DNA of 64,000 bases from Catenovulum adriaticum. GTDB lineage: Bacteria > Pseudomonadota > Gammaproteobacteria > Enterobacterales > Alteromonadaceae. Every line of letters starts with the position of its first letter. The stretch's first letter is position 1. Below are positions 8,118 through 17,069 of the stretch, in pieces. The DNA lies in the NCBI RefSeq assembly GCF_026725475.1, contig NZ_CP109965.1:1426001-1490000 (forward strand), written 5' to 3'. The position numbers were made by a program, and so were the translations under genes. A model generated the notes under the pieces. The model was not told the origin of the DNA, searched no databases, and saw nothing but the letters and a program-made list of their open reading frames with translations.

Positions 8118-10772
8118 ATGAGCGATTTGGCGAAAGAAATTCTTCCGATCAATATAGAAGATGAATTAAAAAATTCTTACCTTGATTACGCAATGAGCGT
8201 GATTGTAGGACGCGCTTTACCTGATGTCAGAGATGGTTTAAAGCCGGTGCATAGACGTGTTCTGTTTGCAATGAGCGAGCTCAAAAATGATTTTAACAAA
8301 CCATATAAAAAATCAGCTCGTATTGTTGGTGACGTGATCGGTAAATATCACCCACATGGTGATAGCGCTGTGTATGACACCATAGTTCGTATGGCTCAAC
8401 CTTTTTCGTTACGTTATATGCTAGTAGACGGGCAGGGTAACTTTGGTTCTGTTGATGGGGACTCGGCAGCAGCAATGCGTTATACCGAGGTGAGAATGGC
8501 TAAAATTGCACATTCTCTGTTAGCTGATTTAGAAAAAGAAACGGTTAATTTCTTACCTAACTATGACGGCACAGAACAAATTCCTGAAGTTTTACCAACG
8601 CGCGTGCCTAATTTATTAGTCAATGGCTCATCAGGGATCGCCGTAGGCATGGCAACCAATATTCCACCGCATAATTTAACCGAGGTCATTGGTGGCTGTT
8701 TAGCCATGATTGAAAACCCGGATATTAACGTGGAAGAATTAATGGAATATATTCCAGGCCCTGATTTTCCTACTGCCGCTATGATTAGTGGTAGAGCGGG
8801 TATTGAACAAGCATACCGCACGGGTCGGGGTAAAATTTATTTACGAGCACGTGCTGAAGTAGAAGTAGCAGATAATGGTCGCGAAACCATAATCGTGACT
8901 GAAATTCCATATCAAGTAAATAAAGCACGTTTAATTGAAAAAATAGCGGAATTAGTTAAAGAAAAACGTATAGATTCTGTTTCAGCATTACGTGATGAAT
9001 CTGATAAAGATGGCATGCGTATTGTGGTAGAAGTTAAGCGCGGCGAATCGGGCGAAGTGTTATTAAACCATTTATATTCATTAACTCAAATGCAAGTTGT
9101 ATTTGGGATTAATATGGTAGCGCTAGATAACCAGCAGCCCCGTTTATTTAATTTAGTCGATACCTTAAAAGCGTTTTTAAACCACAGACGTGAAGTGGTT
9201 ACTCGTCGTACAATTTTTGAATTACGTAAAGCACGAGAAAGAGCCCACATTTTAGAAGGCCTAGCAATAGCGCTAGCAAATATTGACCCGATAATCGAAC
9301 TAATCAAAAGCTCGCCGACACCCGTTGAAGCCAAAGCTGCTTTAATATCGACAGCTTGGGAATTAGGGGATGTTGCCAACATGCTGGAACGAGCAGGCAC
9401 AGATGCAGCCCGCCCAGAGTGGTTAGAAGATGCCTACGGTATCCGAGATGGTCAATATTATTTAACAGAGCAACAAGCTCAAGCGATTTTAGAATTACGT
9501 TTACACCGTTTAACCGGTTTAGAACATGAAAAAATCTTAGACGAATATAAAAACTTATTAGCTGAAATTGCAGAGCTACTCCATATTTTATCGAGCTCAG
9601 TGCGCTTAATGGAAGTCATTCGTGATGAATTGATTGCTATTCGAGCTGAGTTTGGTGATGAGCGACGAACCGAAATTACCGCCGCAGCTCATGATATTAA
9701 TATGGAAGATTTGATAGCAGAAGAAAATGTTGTCGTGACTTTATCGCACGAAGGCTATGCTAAATATCAGCCATTAACTGAATATGAAGCCCAGCGACGT
9801 GGTGGTAAAGGTAAAGCAGCTGCCAAAATGAAAGATGATGATTTCATTGAAAAACTGTTAGTGGCAAATACCCACGATAATATTTTATGTTTCTCAAACC
9901 GTGGTCGCTTGTACTGGTTAAAAGTTTATCAATTACCATTAGCGAGTCGAACGGCGCGTGGTCGTCCAATTGTTAATTTATTACCACTTGAAGAAAACGA
10001 ACGCATTAGTGCCATTTTACCGGTTAGAGAATACGAAGACGATAAATTCGTTATCATGGCTACTGCAAATGGTACCGTGAAGAAAACGGCTTTAAAAGAA
10101 TACTCGCGGCCTCGTGCAAACGGTATTATTGCGCTTAATTTAAATGATGGTGATCACATGATTGGGGTTGATATTACCCATGGTGATAACGACATTATGT
10201 TGTTCTCAAATGAAGGTAAAGTGGTTCGCTTTAACGAACAGCAAGTTCGCTCAATGGGCAGAACAGCAACCGGTGTTCGTGGTATTAAGTTAGGTGAAAA
10301 CCAAAAAGTGGTTTCAATGATTGTGCCGCATAACGATGGTGAAATCTTAACGGCGACTGAAAATGGTTTTGGTAAACGTACTGCATTAGATGATTACCCT
10401 GCGAAAAGCCGAGCCACAATGGGGGTTGTTTCTATAAAGGTGAGTGAACGTAATGGAGCTGTGGTTGGCGCTGTGCAAGTCACTGACAATGAAGAAATTA
10501 TGCTGATTAGTAATAAAGGCACCCTAGTTAGAACCCGAGTATCGGAAGTATCAGTGGTTGGTAGAAACACCCAAGGTGTTAGATTAATTCGAACCGGTGA
10601 AAGCGAACTGGTTGTGGGGTTACAGCGAATTGACGAGATAGAAGAAGACGAAATAGAAGAAGCTTTAGAAGAAGTAGCAGAATTAGAGCAAGCATCAACT
10701 GAAGCCCCCGCGCCAACCAATGACGCTGCGGATGATCAAAATACAGAAGGTGAAGACGATAGCCATGAGTAA
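8118..10772 (+). CDS. gyrA: DNA gyrase subunit A
   Basis: The 884-residue catalytic subunit of gyrase breaks and rejoins DNA to add negative supercoils. The active-site tyrosine is Tyr122 (AAMRYTEVR). The quinolone-determining region has the wild-type Ser83 and Asp87 in HPHGDSAVYD, at the same numbers as E. coli, so no target-site resistance is expected there. The GyrA-box (QRRGGKG) starts the beta-pinwheel C-terminal domain, and the tail is acidic and Glu-rich as in E. coli. The start has an AGGGA ribosome site at about 8101. serC begins inside its last codons. Confidence 0.97.
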   Translation: MSDLAKEILPINIEDELKNSYLDYAMSVIVGRALPDVRDGLKPVHRRVLFAMSELKNDFNKPYKKSARIVGDVIGKYHPHGDSAVYDTIVRMAQPFSLRYMLVDGQGNFGSVDGDSAAAMRYTEVRMAKIAHSLLADLEKETVNFLPNYDGTEQIPEVLPTRVPNLLVNGSSGIAVGMATNIPPHNLTEVIGGCLAMIENPDINVEELMEYIPGPDFPTAAMISGRAGIEQAYRTGRGKIYLRARAEVEVADNGRETIIVTEIPYQVNKARLIEKIAELVKEKRIDSVSALRDESDKDGMRIVVEVKRGESGEVLLNHLYSLTQMQVVFGINMVALDNQQPRLFNLVDTLKAFLNHRREVVTRRTIFELRKARERAHILEGLAIALANIDPIIELIKSSPTPVEAKAALISTAWELGDVANMLERAGTDAARPEWLEDAYGIRDGQYYLTEQQAQAILELRLHRLTGLEHEKILDEYKNLLAEIAELLHILSSSVRLMEVIRDELIAIRAEFGDERRTEITAAAHDINMEDLIAEENVVVTLSHEGYAKYQPLTEYEAQRRGGKGKAAAKMKDDDFIEKLLVANTHDNILCFSNRGRLYWLKVYQLPLASRTARGRPIVNLLPLEENERISAILPVREYEDDKFVIMATANGTVKKTALKEYSRPRANGIIALNLNDGDHMIGVDITHGDNDIMLFSNEGKVVRFNEQQVRSMGRTATGVRGIKLGENQKVVSMIVPHNDGEILTATENGFGKRTALDDYPAKSRATMGVVSIKVSERNGAVVGAVQVTDNEEIMLISNKGTLVRTRVSEVSVVGRNTQGVRLIRTGESELVVGLQRIDEIEEDEIEEALEEVAELEQASTEAPAPTNDAADDQNTEGEDDSHE

Positions 10773-11850
10773 ACCTGTATATAATTTTTGTGCCGGACCG
10801 GCCATGCTACCAAAAGAAGTGATGGCAACGGCACAGCAGGAATTTGTGAATTGGAATCAACAAGGTTGCTCGGTGATGGAAATTAGTCATCGAAGCCAAG
10901 ATTATTTAGATGTTGCTTATCAGGCTGAACGTGATTTACGTGAATTAATGAATATTCCAGACGATTATGCTGTGTTATTTATGCATGGTGGTGGTCGTGG
11001 ACAATTTGCGTCAGTCCCATTAAACCTGTTACCAGAAAACAGGGTAGCCGATTATATATTAACTGGCTCTTGGTCTAAATCTGCTTTAACTGAAGCTCAG
11101 CGTTTTGGTGATGTTAATATCGCTGCTGAGACCTATAAAAAAGATGGGCTCGGCTCTGTGTTACCATTTGAACAATGGCAACTGTCAAAAAACGCGGCTT
11201 ATGTTCATTACTGTCCAAATGAAACGGTAGATGGTATTGAGTTTGACTATATACCGGAAACAGATAAACCTTTGATAGCGGATATGTCATCTTGCATATT
11301 ATCTAAAGAAATTGATGTTTCTAAATTTGGACTTATCTATGCCGGCGCGCAAAAAAACATTGGCCCTTCAGGTCTTGCGATTGTTATAGTACGCAAAGAT
11401 TTAATTGGTAAAGCACGAGCTCAAACACCATCTATTTTTGACTATTCGGTTCAATTAAACAGTGAATCTATGTTTAATACACCACCTACTTATGCCTGGT
11501 ATTTAGCGGGTTTAGTATTTAAATGGTTGAAACAGCAAGGTGGCGTTAAAGCGATTGAACAAAGAAATAAAGAAAAAGCAGCGCTTTTATATCAATTTAT
11601 AGACAACAATGCTTTTTATCAAAATCGGGTTGAAACTCGGTATCGTTCAAAAATGAATGTGCCTTTTTATCTTAAAGATGAGAATTTAAACACCGCATTT
11701 TTACAAGATTCTAAAGCGCAAGGTTTGCTGGCATTAAAAGGTCATCGTTCAGTTGGCGGAATGCGGGCAAGTATTTATAACGCGATGCCGCTAGAAGGCG
11801 TGCAAGCATTAGTTGACTTTATGCAAGATTTTGCAAATAAAAATGGTTAG
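10765..11850 (+). CDS. serC: Phosphoserine aminotransferase SerC
   Basis: A PLP-dependent aminotransferase that makes 3-phosphoserine, and the matching intermediate of pyridoxal phosphate synthesis. I chose the ATG at 10765 (MSKPVYNFCAGPA), giving 361 residues as in the family. It overlaps the gyrA stop by 8 bp. A longer reading from 10720 adds 15 non-homologous residues. The PLP lysine lies in YAGAQKNIGPSG and the N-terminal NFCAGPAMLP is diagnostic. Downstream comes cmk after 29 bp. In many gammaproteobacteria aroA lies between serC and cmk; here it is absent. Confidence 0.95.
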   Translation: MSKPVYNFCAGPAMLPKEVMATAQQEFVNWNQQGCSVMEISHRSQDYLDVAYQAERDLRELMNIPDDYAVLFMHGGGRGQFASVPLNLLPENRVADYILTGSWSKSALTEAQRFGDVNIAAETYKKDGLGSVLPFEQWQLSKNAAYVHYCPNETVDGIEFDYIPETDKPLIADMSSCILSKEIDVSKFGLIYAGAQKNIGPSGLAIVIVRKDLIGKARAQTPSIFDYSVQLNSESMFNTPPTYAWYLAGLVFKWLKQQGGVKAIEQRNKEKAALLYQFIDNNAFYQNRVETRYRSKMNVPFYLKDENLNTAFLQDSKAQGLLALKGHRSVGGMRASIYNAMPLEGVQALVDFMQDFANKNG

Positions 11851-11879
11851 TTAAGCAAATAACAAATTAGAGGTTAGGG

Positions 11880-12563
11880 ATGGCGGAACAAATTCCAGTC
11901 ATAACAATTGATGGTCCAAGTGGTGCTGGAAAAGGCACTGTCAGCAAGAAGATTGCAGACAAACTAGGTTGGCACTTTTTAGATAGCGGCGCTATCTATC
12001 GTGTATTAGCACTCGCAACCGTTCACCATGATATTGATCCGTCTGATGAAGAATCTGTCGCGCCGCTGGCATCTTGTTTAGACGTGCATTTTAAATCATC
12101 AGCAGATGGTTCAACCATGGTGATTCTTGAAGGCGAAGATGTCTCTAAAGAAATTCGAAACGAAAAAGTAGGTGCCGTTGCGTCAAAAGTAGCTGCACTT
12201 CCGACAGTTCGAGAAGCTTTATTAAGACGTCAACGTGCTTTTAAAGAATCGCCAGGTTTAGTCGCAGATGGTCGAGATATGGGCACAATTGTGTTTCCAA
12301 ATGCAGATGTGAAGGTTTTTTTAAACGCTTCAGCGCAAGAAAGAGCAAAAAGACGCTATCTACAGTTGAAAGATCACGATCCTAGCGTTAAAATTGAACA
12401 ACTTTTAGCCGACATCCAAGCTCGAGATGAAAGAGATAGTAATCGCAGCGTTGCGCCATTATTGCCAGCCAGTGATGCACTTGAAATTGATTCTACGAGT
12501 ATGACGATTGAGCAAGTAGTCGATCAAGTTTTTTCCTACATGCAAGAAAAGCTAGAATCCTAA
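11880..12563 (+). CDS. cmk: Cytidylate kinase
   Basis: A 227-residue NMP kinase that phosphorylates CMP and dCMP. The Walker A/P-loop is DGPSGAGKGT at residues 10-19, the CMP-binding insert region contains DGRDMGT, and the lid ARDERDSNR is visible. It lies between serC and rpsA, as cmk usually does. Its ribosome site is GAGGTTAGGG just before the ATG. Length and ends match E. coli Cmk. Confidence 0.95.
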   Translation: MAEQIPVITIDGPSGAGKGTVSKKIADKLGWHFLDSGAIYRVLALATVHHDIDPSDEESVAPLASCLDVHFKSSADGSTMVILEGEDVSKEIRNEKVGAVASKVAALPTVREALLRRQRAFKESPGLVADGRDMGTIVFPNADVKVFLNASAQERAKRRYLQLKDHDPSVKIEQLLADIQARDERDSNRSVAPLLPASDALEIDSTSMTIEQVVDQVFSYMQEKLES

Positions 12564-12699
12564 TTATTTATTGCTCTGTACTCAAATGGTTTGAGTATAA
12601 ACCTGAGCAGGAAACTAGAATATGGACTTTCTGGTTATTTTTAACAACCCTGGGTTAGCCGGATATAACTCGGATTAATATATTAAGTAAACTTTATTT
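12564..12699 (+). promoter_or_regulatory. rpsA leader with GGA motifs and no Shine-Dalgarno
   Basis: The 136 bp before rpsA contain GGA at 12610, 12624, 12661 and 12672, while the 25 bases before the ATG are A/T-rich with no Shine-Dalgarno. In E. coli the rpsA leader likewise lacks a strong ribosome site; stem-loops with exposed GGA drive very efficient initiation and allow repression by excess S1. The resemblance is seen in the sequence; autoregulation here is inferred. Confidence 0.5.
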
Positions 12700-14373
12700 A
12701 TGACCGAAAGTTTTGCACAGCTTTTTGAAGAAAGCTTAAATGAAATCGAAACTCGCCCTGGTGCCATCGTAAAAGGTACTATCGTTGCCATTCAGAAAGA
12801 CGTTGTTTTAGTTGACGCTGGCCTGAAATCAGAAGCTGCTATTCCTGCAGAGCAATTTTTCAATGCTCAAGGTGAAGTAGAAGTTAATGTTGGTGACCAA
12901 ATTGATGTTGCACTAGACGCTGTTGAAGACGGTTTCGGTGAAACAATTCTTTCTCGTGAAAAAGCTAAGCGCCATGAAGCTTGGATTCGCCTTGAAAAAG
13001 CTTGCGAAGACAGTGAAACGGTTACTGGTTTAATTAGCGGCAAAGTTAAAGGTGGCTTTACTGTTGAAGTTGAAGGCATCCGTGCATTCTTACCTGGTTC
13101 TTTAGTAGACGTTCGTCCAGTTCGTGATACTACTTACCTTGAAAATGCAGAGCTAGAATTTAAAGTTATTAAACTTGACCAAAAACGTAATAACGTTGTT
13201 GTTTCTCGTCGTGCAGTTATCGAGCAAGAAACAAGTGCTGAGCGTAGCGAGTTACTTGCTAACTTAGAAGAAGGTCAAGAAGTAGCTGGTATCGTTAAGA
13301 ACTTAACTGACTACGGTGCATTCGTAGATTTAGGTGGTCTTGACGGTCTATTACACATTACAGACATGGCTTGGAAACGCGTTAAGCATCCTAGCGAAAT
13401 TGTTAATGTGGGTGATGAAATCACAGTTAAAGTACTTAAGTTTGATAAAGAAAAATCACGTGTTTCTCTAGGTCTTAAGCAATTAGGTAGCGATCCTTGG
13501 GCTGAATTAGCCGATCGTTTCCCTGAAGGTGCTAAGCTTGAAGGTCGTGTTACAAACTTAACTGACTATGGTTGTTTTGTTGAGATTCAAGAAGGTGTTG
13601 AAGGCTTAGTTCACGTTTCAGAAATGGATTGGACTAACAAAAACATTCACCCTTCAAAAGTCGTTAACTTGGGCGATAGCGTACAAGTTATGGTACTTGA
13701 AATTGATGAAGAGCGTCGTCGTATCTCATTAGGTTTAAAACAATGTAAACCTAACCCATGGGAAGAGTTCGCTAAGAACTACGCGAAAGGCGATCAAGTT
13801 ACTGGTAAGATCAAATCTATCACTGACTTTGGTATCTTCATTGGTCTTGACGGTGGTATCGACGGTCTTGTTCACTTATCTGACATTTCTTGGAATGTTA
13901 CAGGTGAAGAAGCAGTTCGTAACTACAAAAAAGGTGAAGAACTGACTGCTGTTGTATTACAAGTTGATGCAGAGCGTGAGCGTATTTCACTTGGTATCAA
14001 GCAAATCGACGAAGACCCGTTCACTAACTACCTGACCGCAAACAAAAAAGGTGCTATTGTTAGTGGTAAGGTTACCAGTGTTGACGCGAAAGGCGCGACT
14101 GTTGAATTAGCTGAAAGCGTTGAAGGCTACATCCGTGTTGCAGATATCTCACGCGAGCGTGTTGAAGATGCATCAACTGAATTTAACGAAGGTGATAGTG
14201 TTGAAGCTAAATTTATTGGCGTTGACCGTAAAAACCGCGTTGTCAGTTTGTCTATTAAGGCAAAAGATGAAGCAGACGAAAAAGCAGCTGTAGAATCTGT
14301 TAATAAACAACAAGATTCTGCTGTATTCAGCAATGCAATGGCTGAAGCGTTCAAAAACGCACAAAAAGACTAA
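12700..14373 (+). CDS. rpsA: 30S ribosomal protein S1
   Basis: A 557-residue protein with six S1 (OB-fold) domains: two divergent N-terminal ones for ribosome docking and four canonical RNA-binding ones, visible as repeated GFV/GIFIGLDG-type blocks each ending ISLGLKQ or similar. It unfolds and delivers mRNA to the 30S subunit. Codon choice is visibly more biased than in neighbouring genes, as expected for a highly expressed protein. Its leader lacks a Shine-Dalgarno, and a strong intrinsic terminator follows 12 bp after the stop. Confidence 0.97.
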   Translation: MTESFAQLFEESLNEIETRPGAIVKGTIVAIQKDVVLVDAGLKSEAAIPAEQFFNAQGEVEVNVGDQIDVALDAVEDGFGETILSREKAKRHEAWIRLEKACEDSETVTGLISGKVKGGFTVEVEGIRAFLPGSLVDVRPVRDTTYLENAELEFKVIKLDQKRNNVVVSRRAVIEQETSAERSELLANLEEGQEVAGIVKNLTDYGAFVDLGGLDGLLHITDMAWKRVKHPSEIVNVGDEITVKVLKFDKEKSRVSLGLKQLGSDPWAELADRFPEGAKLEGRVTNLTDYGCFVEIQEGVEGLVHVSEMDWTNKNIHPSKVVNLGDSVQVMVLEIDEERRRISLGLKQCKPNPWEEFAKNYAKGDQVTGKIKSITDFGIFIGLDGGIDGLVHLSDISWNVTGEEAVRNYKKGEELTAVVLQVDAERERISLGIKQIDEDPFTNYLTANKKGAIVSGKVTSVDAKGATVELAESVEGYIRVADISRERVEDASTEFNEGDSVEAKFIGVDRKNRVVSLSIKAKDEADEKAAVESVNKQQDSAVFSNAMAEAFKNAQKD

Positions 14374-14384
14374 TAATGTCTATT

Positions 14385-14411
14385 GGGAGTAGATTATTTC
14401 TACTCCCTTTT
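14385..14411 (+). terminator. Intrinsic terminator of rpsA
   Basis: GGGAGTAGA at 14385-14393 pairs with TCTACTCCC at 14399-14407 over a 5-nt loop, followed directly by TTTT. It is a textbook rho-independent terminator between rpsA and ihfB, although some readthrough into ihfB is common in this gene order. Confidence 0.9.
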
Positions 14412-14470
14412 CCATACCTTTGTTATACTTTGGTAACCTAATGGTGTTGACCTAACCGGAGTATATAATT

Positions 14471-14755
14471 ATGACAAAATCTGAACTGATTGAATTGATG
14501 GCAAACAAACAACCCAGTCTTCCTTTAAAAGAAATGGAAGCTAGCGTTAAAGAGTTGCTTGACTACATGTCTGAATCCCTTTCTACTGGTGAACGTATTG
14601 AAATTCGCGGCTTTGGCAGTTTTTCATTACATTATAGAGCCCCTCGTGTTGGTCGTAACCCTAAAACTGGCGAAAGTGTCCAGCTAGACGGAAAATACGT
14701 CCCTTATTTTAAACCGGGTAAAGAAATGCGCGAACGCGTTAACGATAACCTGTAG
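14471..14755 (+). CDS. ihfB: Integration host factor beta subunit
   Basis: A 94-residue HU/IHF-family DNA-bending protein. The beta-arm RAPRVGRNPKTGE carries the proline that intercalates into DNA and the family signature. IHF (IhfA-IhfB heterodimer) bends DNA at specific sites in replication, transcription and site-specific recombination, including tyrosine-recombinase islands such as the one at 31-35 kb. The position after rpsA is the conserved one. Confidence 0.96.
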   Translation: MTKSELIELMANKQPSLPLKEMEASVKELLDYMSESLSTGERIEIRGFGSFSLHYRAPRVGRNPKTGESVQLDGKYVPYFKPGKEMRERVNDNL

Positions 14756-14765
14756 ATTACACGTT

Positions 14766-15053
14766 TTGAAAACTGCACTTTATCTTATTATATTACTGGC
14801 GGTAGCTGGTATTTTATTGTTACTTTCGTCTTACAACACAGACGTAGTACAGTTAAATTACCTGCTTGCAGTTCAGTCGATGCCGCTATCTGTGGTGTTG
14901 GCAATATTTCTTTTTATTGGGTTTGCTTTAGGCTGTTTTGCTTGGGGATATTACCTATTAAAAATGCGTATTCAATTGCAAAAACGCAATTGGAAAATCA
15001 ATAAATTAAATCAAGAGATAGAACTGCTCAGATTGCAGCTAAAAGATAAATAA
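14766..15053 (+). CDS. lapA: LapA-like inner-membrane protein (DUF1049)
   Basis: A 95-residue protein with two hydrophobic segments (about residues 2-20 and 40-63) and a C-terminal basic, probably coiled-coil tail. This is the LapA/YciS architecture. Start codon is TTG at 14766, 10 bp after ihfB; no better in-frame start exists. Its stop overlaps the lapB ATG by one base (TAATG), so the two are translationally coupled. LapA acts with LapB in lipopolysaccharide assembly; its molecular role is not settled. Confidence 0.85.
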   Translation: MKTALYLIILLAVAGILLLLSSYNTDVVQLNYLLAVQSMPLSVVLAIFLFIGFALGCFAWGYYLLKMRIQLQKRNWKINKLNQEIELLRLQLKDK

Positions 15054-16201
15054 TGCCAGAATTATTATTTTTATTACTACCCATCGCAGCTTTTTATGGA
15101 TATGTGATGGGGCGCAATAGCTATCGCCAATCACAATTAAAACAGCACGAAAAAATCAACCAAGATTTTTTATCCGGCCTTAACTTATTTTTGAGCAATC
15201 AAAGAGATAAAGCCATAAATGTGCTGATTGAAAACCTTGAGGTGAATAACGAAACATTCACAACTCACATTGCTTTAGGCAAACTGTTTAGAGCAAAAGG
15301 TGAAAACGATCGTGCGATTAAAATTCACCAATTTTTAGCTAAACAAGACGTATTAAGTCCAGAACAACGCCGACTTTCGATAATTCAACTTGCGCGCGAT
15401 TATGTTGATTGTGCTTTATACGACCGAGCCGAAACTTTACTGCTACCTCTATTAGATGATAAAGAGTGCTCACGCGAAGCGCGCTTAATATTATCTCGTA
15501 TTTATCAAACATTTAAAGACTGGCAGCAAGCATTTGAAGCAATAGAGCCTATTATTTCACAAGATGGCGAATTGTATCATGTCACTAAGGCTTACCTGTT
15601 ATGTGAAATGGCCTCAACTGAGTCGGCTACTCTTAGGCAAGATATGCTTCAGCGTGCGCTTGGATACGATCCAACCTGTGCGCGTGCTTATTTAGACTTA
15701 ATTGATTACTATATTGAACAAGCTAATTTACAAGAAGCAGCTAAACTAAGTCGCTTGTTTGCTGAAACTTGCCCTGATTATATTGCGTTATTGATTCCTA
15801 AATTAAATAAAGTGTTTCCTGATTCTGCCATTCAACTAGATTTTTTGTTATCTATATCGAGTCAAATTAAGAGCACGTCTGTTGTGGCTGCTATAGCTGA
15901 AATACTCGATAAGCAAGACAGGGTGGCTGAAGCCCGAAAAAATGTCCTTGGTATGCTTGATAAACACGCCACTATCGCCGGTTTTGCGCAATTATTAAAA
16001 CTAAATGCACGTAAAACAGATGCACCTGAAGCACAGCAAATGATGCTTAATTTAGAAAAAATGGTCGTTAATAAAATAAAGCAACTACCAAACTATGAAT
16101 GTGAGCAGTGTGGTTATCAAGGTAGTTTATTATTTTGGCAGTGCCCTAGATGTAAACACTGGGGCAGTGTCAAACCTATAATTGGTTTAACTGGAGATTA
16201 A
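15053..16201 (+). CDS. lapB: Lipopolysaccharide assembly protein LapB (YciM)
   Basis: A 382-residue protein with one N-terminal membrane anchor (about residues 3-20), a long array of TPR helices, and a C-terminal rubredoxin-like zinc/iron knuckle (CEQC ... CPRC at about residues 351-372). This matches LapB. In E. coli LapB binds FtsH and LpxC and promotes LpxC degradation, limiting LPS synthesis. YejM/LapC, which blocks LapB, is encoded at 29.3 kb. Overlaps lapA by one base and is 2 bp from pyrF. Confidence 0.94.
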   Translation: MPELLFLLLPIAAFYGYVMGRNSYRQSQLKQHEKINQDFLSGLNLFLSNQRDKAINVLIENLEVNNETFTTHIALGKLFRAKGENDRAIKIHQFLAKQDVLSPEQRRLSIIQLARDYVDCALYDRAETLLLPLLDDKECSREARLILSRIYQTFKDWQQAFEAIEPIISQDGELYHVTKAYLLCEMASTESATLRQDMLQRALGYDPTCARAYLDLIDYYIEQANLQEAAKLSRLFAETCPDYIALLIPKLNKVFPDSAIQLDFLLSISSQIKSTSVVAAIAEILDKQDRVAEARKNVLGMLDKHATIAGFAQLLKLNARKTDAPEAQQMMLNLEKMVVNKIKQLPNYECEQCGYQGSLLFWQCPRCKHWGSVKPIIGLTGD

Positions 16202-16203
16202 AT

Positions 16204-16920
16204 TTGACTCTTTCTAGCATAAAAGCTTGTAATTCCCCCGTAATAGTCGCGTTAGACTTCAATGATAAAAATAAAGCGATAGAGCTAGTTGAAAAGCTAA
16301 ACCCAAGTGAATGTCGCTTAAAAGTAGGCAAAGAAATGTTTACTTTATTTGGTCCTGAGTTTGTTAAGGCCTTAGTCGAGAAAGGGTTTGACGTTTTTTT
16401 AGATTTAAAATTTCATGATATTCCTGCAACCACAGCTAAAGCTTGTGTTGCAGCAGCTAGCTTAGGTGTTTGGATGCTGAATGTACATGCCAGTGGTGGT
16501 CAGGTGATGATGCAAACTGCCAAAAAAGCACTAGAAGAGAATTTTGAAAACCCACCCTTATTAATTGGGGTTACTGTACTCACCAGCATGGACGAAAGTG
16601 ATTTAGCTGGTATTGGTGTGACTAAATCTGCGGCTGAGCAAGTTAAAATGTTAGCGACTTTAGTTAAGCAATCTGGTTTAGATGGGGTGGTGTGCTCAGC
16701 TCAAGAAGCTGAAATATTACGTGACGCGATAGGCCAAAACTTTGAATTGGTTACTCCAGGTATTCGTCCTGAAGGTTCAGATAAAGGCGATCAAAAACGG
16801 ATAATGACACCCAAACGAGCCATAGATTCAGGCGCTAGTTATTTAGTAGTAGGGCGGCCAATAACACAAGCTGAAAATCCAGCTGAGGTACTTAAGCAAA
16901 TTAATGCCTCTTTAGCTTAA
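16204..16920 (+). CDS. pyrF: Orotidine 5'-phosphate decarboxylase
   Basis: A 238-residue TIM-barrel enzyme that decarboxylates OMP to UMP, the last step of de novo pyrimidine synthesis. The catalytic signature DLKFHDIPAT (Asp-x-Lys and Asp) is present, as are the C-terminal phosphate loop VTPGIRP and VVGRPIT. The TTG start at 16204 is preceded by GGAG and lies 2 bp after lapB; the encoded start MTLSSIK fits the family length. Placement directly after lapB is as in E. coli. A strong terminator follows. Confidence 0.94.
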   Translation: MTLSSIKACNSPVIVALDFNDKNKAIELVEKLNPSECRLKVGKEMFTLFGPEFVKALVEKGFDVFLDLKFHDIPATTAKACVAAASLGVWMLNVHASGGQVMMQTAKKALEENFENPPLLIGVTVLTSMDESDLAGIGVTKSAAEQVKMLATLVKQSGLDGVVCSAQEAEILRDAIGQNFELVTPGIRPEGSDKGDQKRIMTPKRAIDSGASYLVVGRPITQAENPAEVLKQINASLA

Positions 16921-16953
16921 GCGCAGTCACAACACATCAATAAGGCTTAAAAC

Positions 16954-16990
16954 AAAACGGCGATACTTAAAAAGTATCGCCGTTTTTTTT
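16954..16990. terminator. Bidirectional terminator after pyrF
   Basis: CGGCGATACTT at 16958-16968 pairs with AAGTATCGCCG at 16972-16982 over a 3-nt loop, flanked by AAAA on the left and T8 on the right. It ends the lapA-lapB-pyrF transcript and can also terminate leftward transcription. Confidence 0.93.
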
Positions 16991-17069
16991 GTAGCTTAAC
17001 CAATATTTAAAGCTAATTTTTAAACGCTAATATAAATTAAGGTTTAACCAAGCTTAAAAAGTATAAGGC

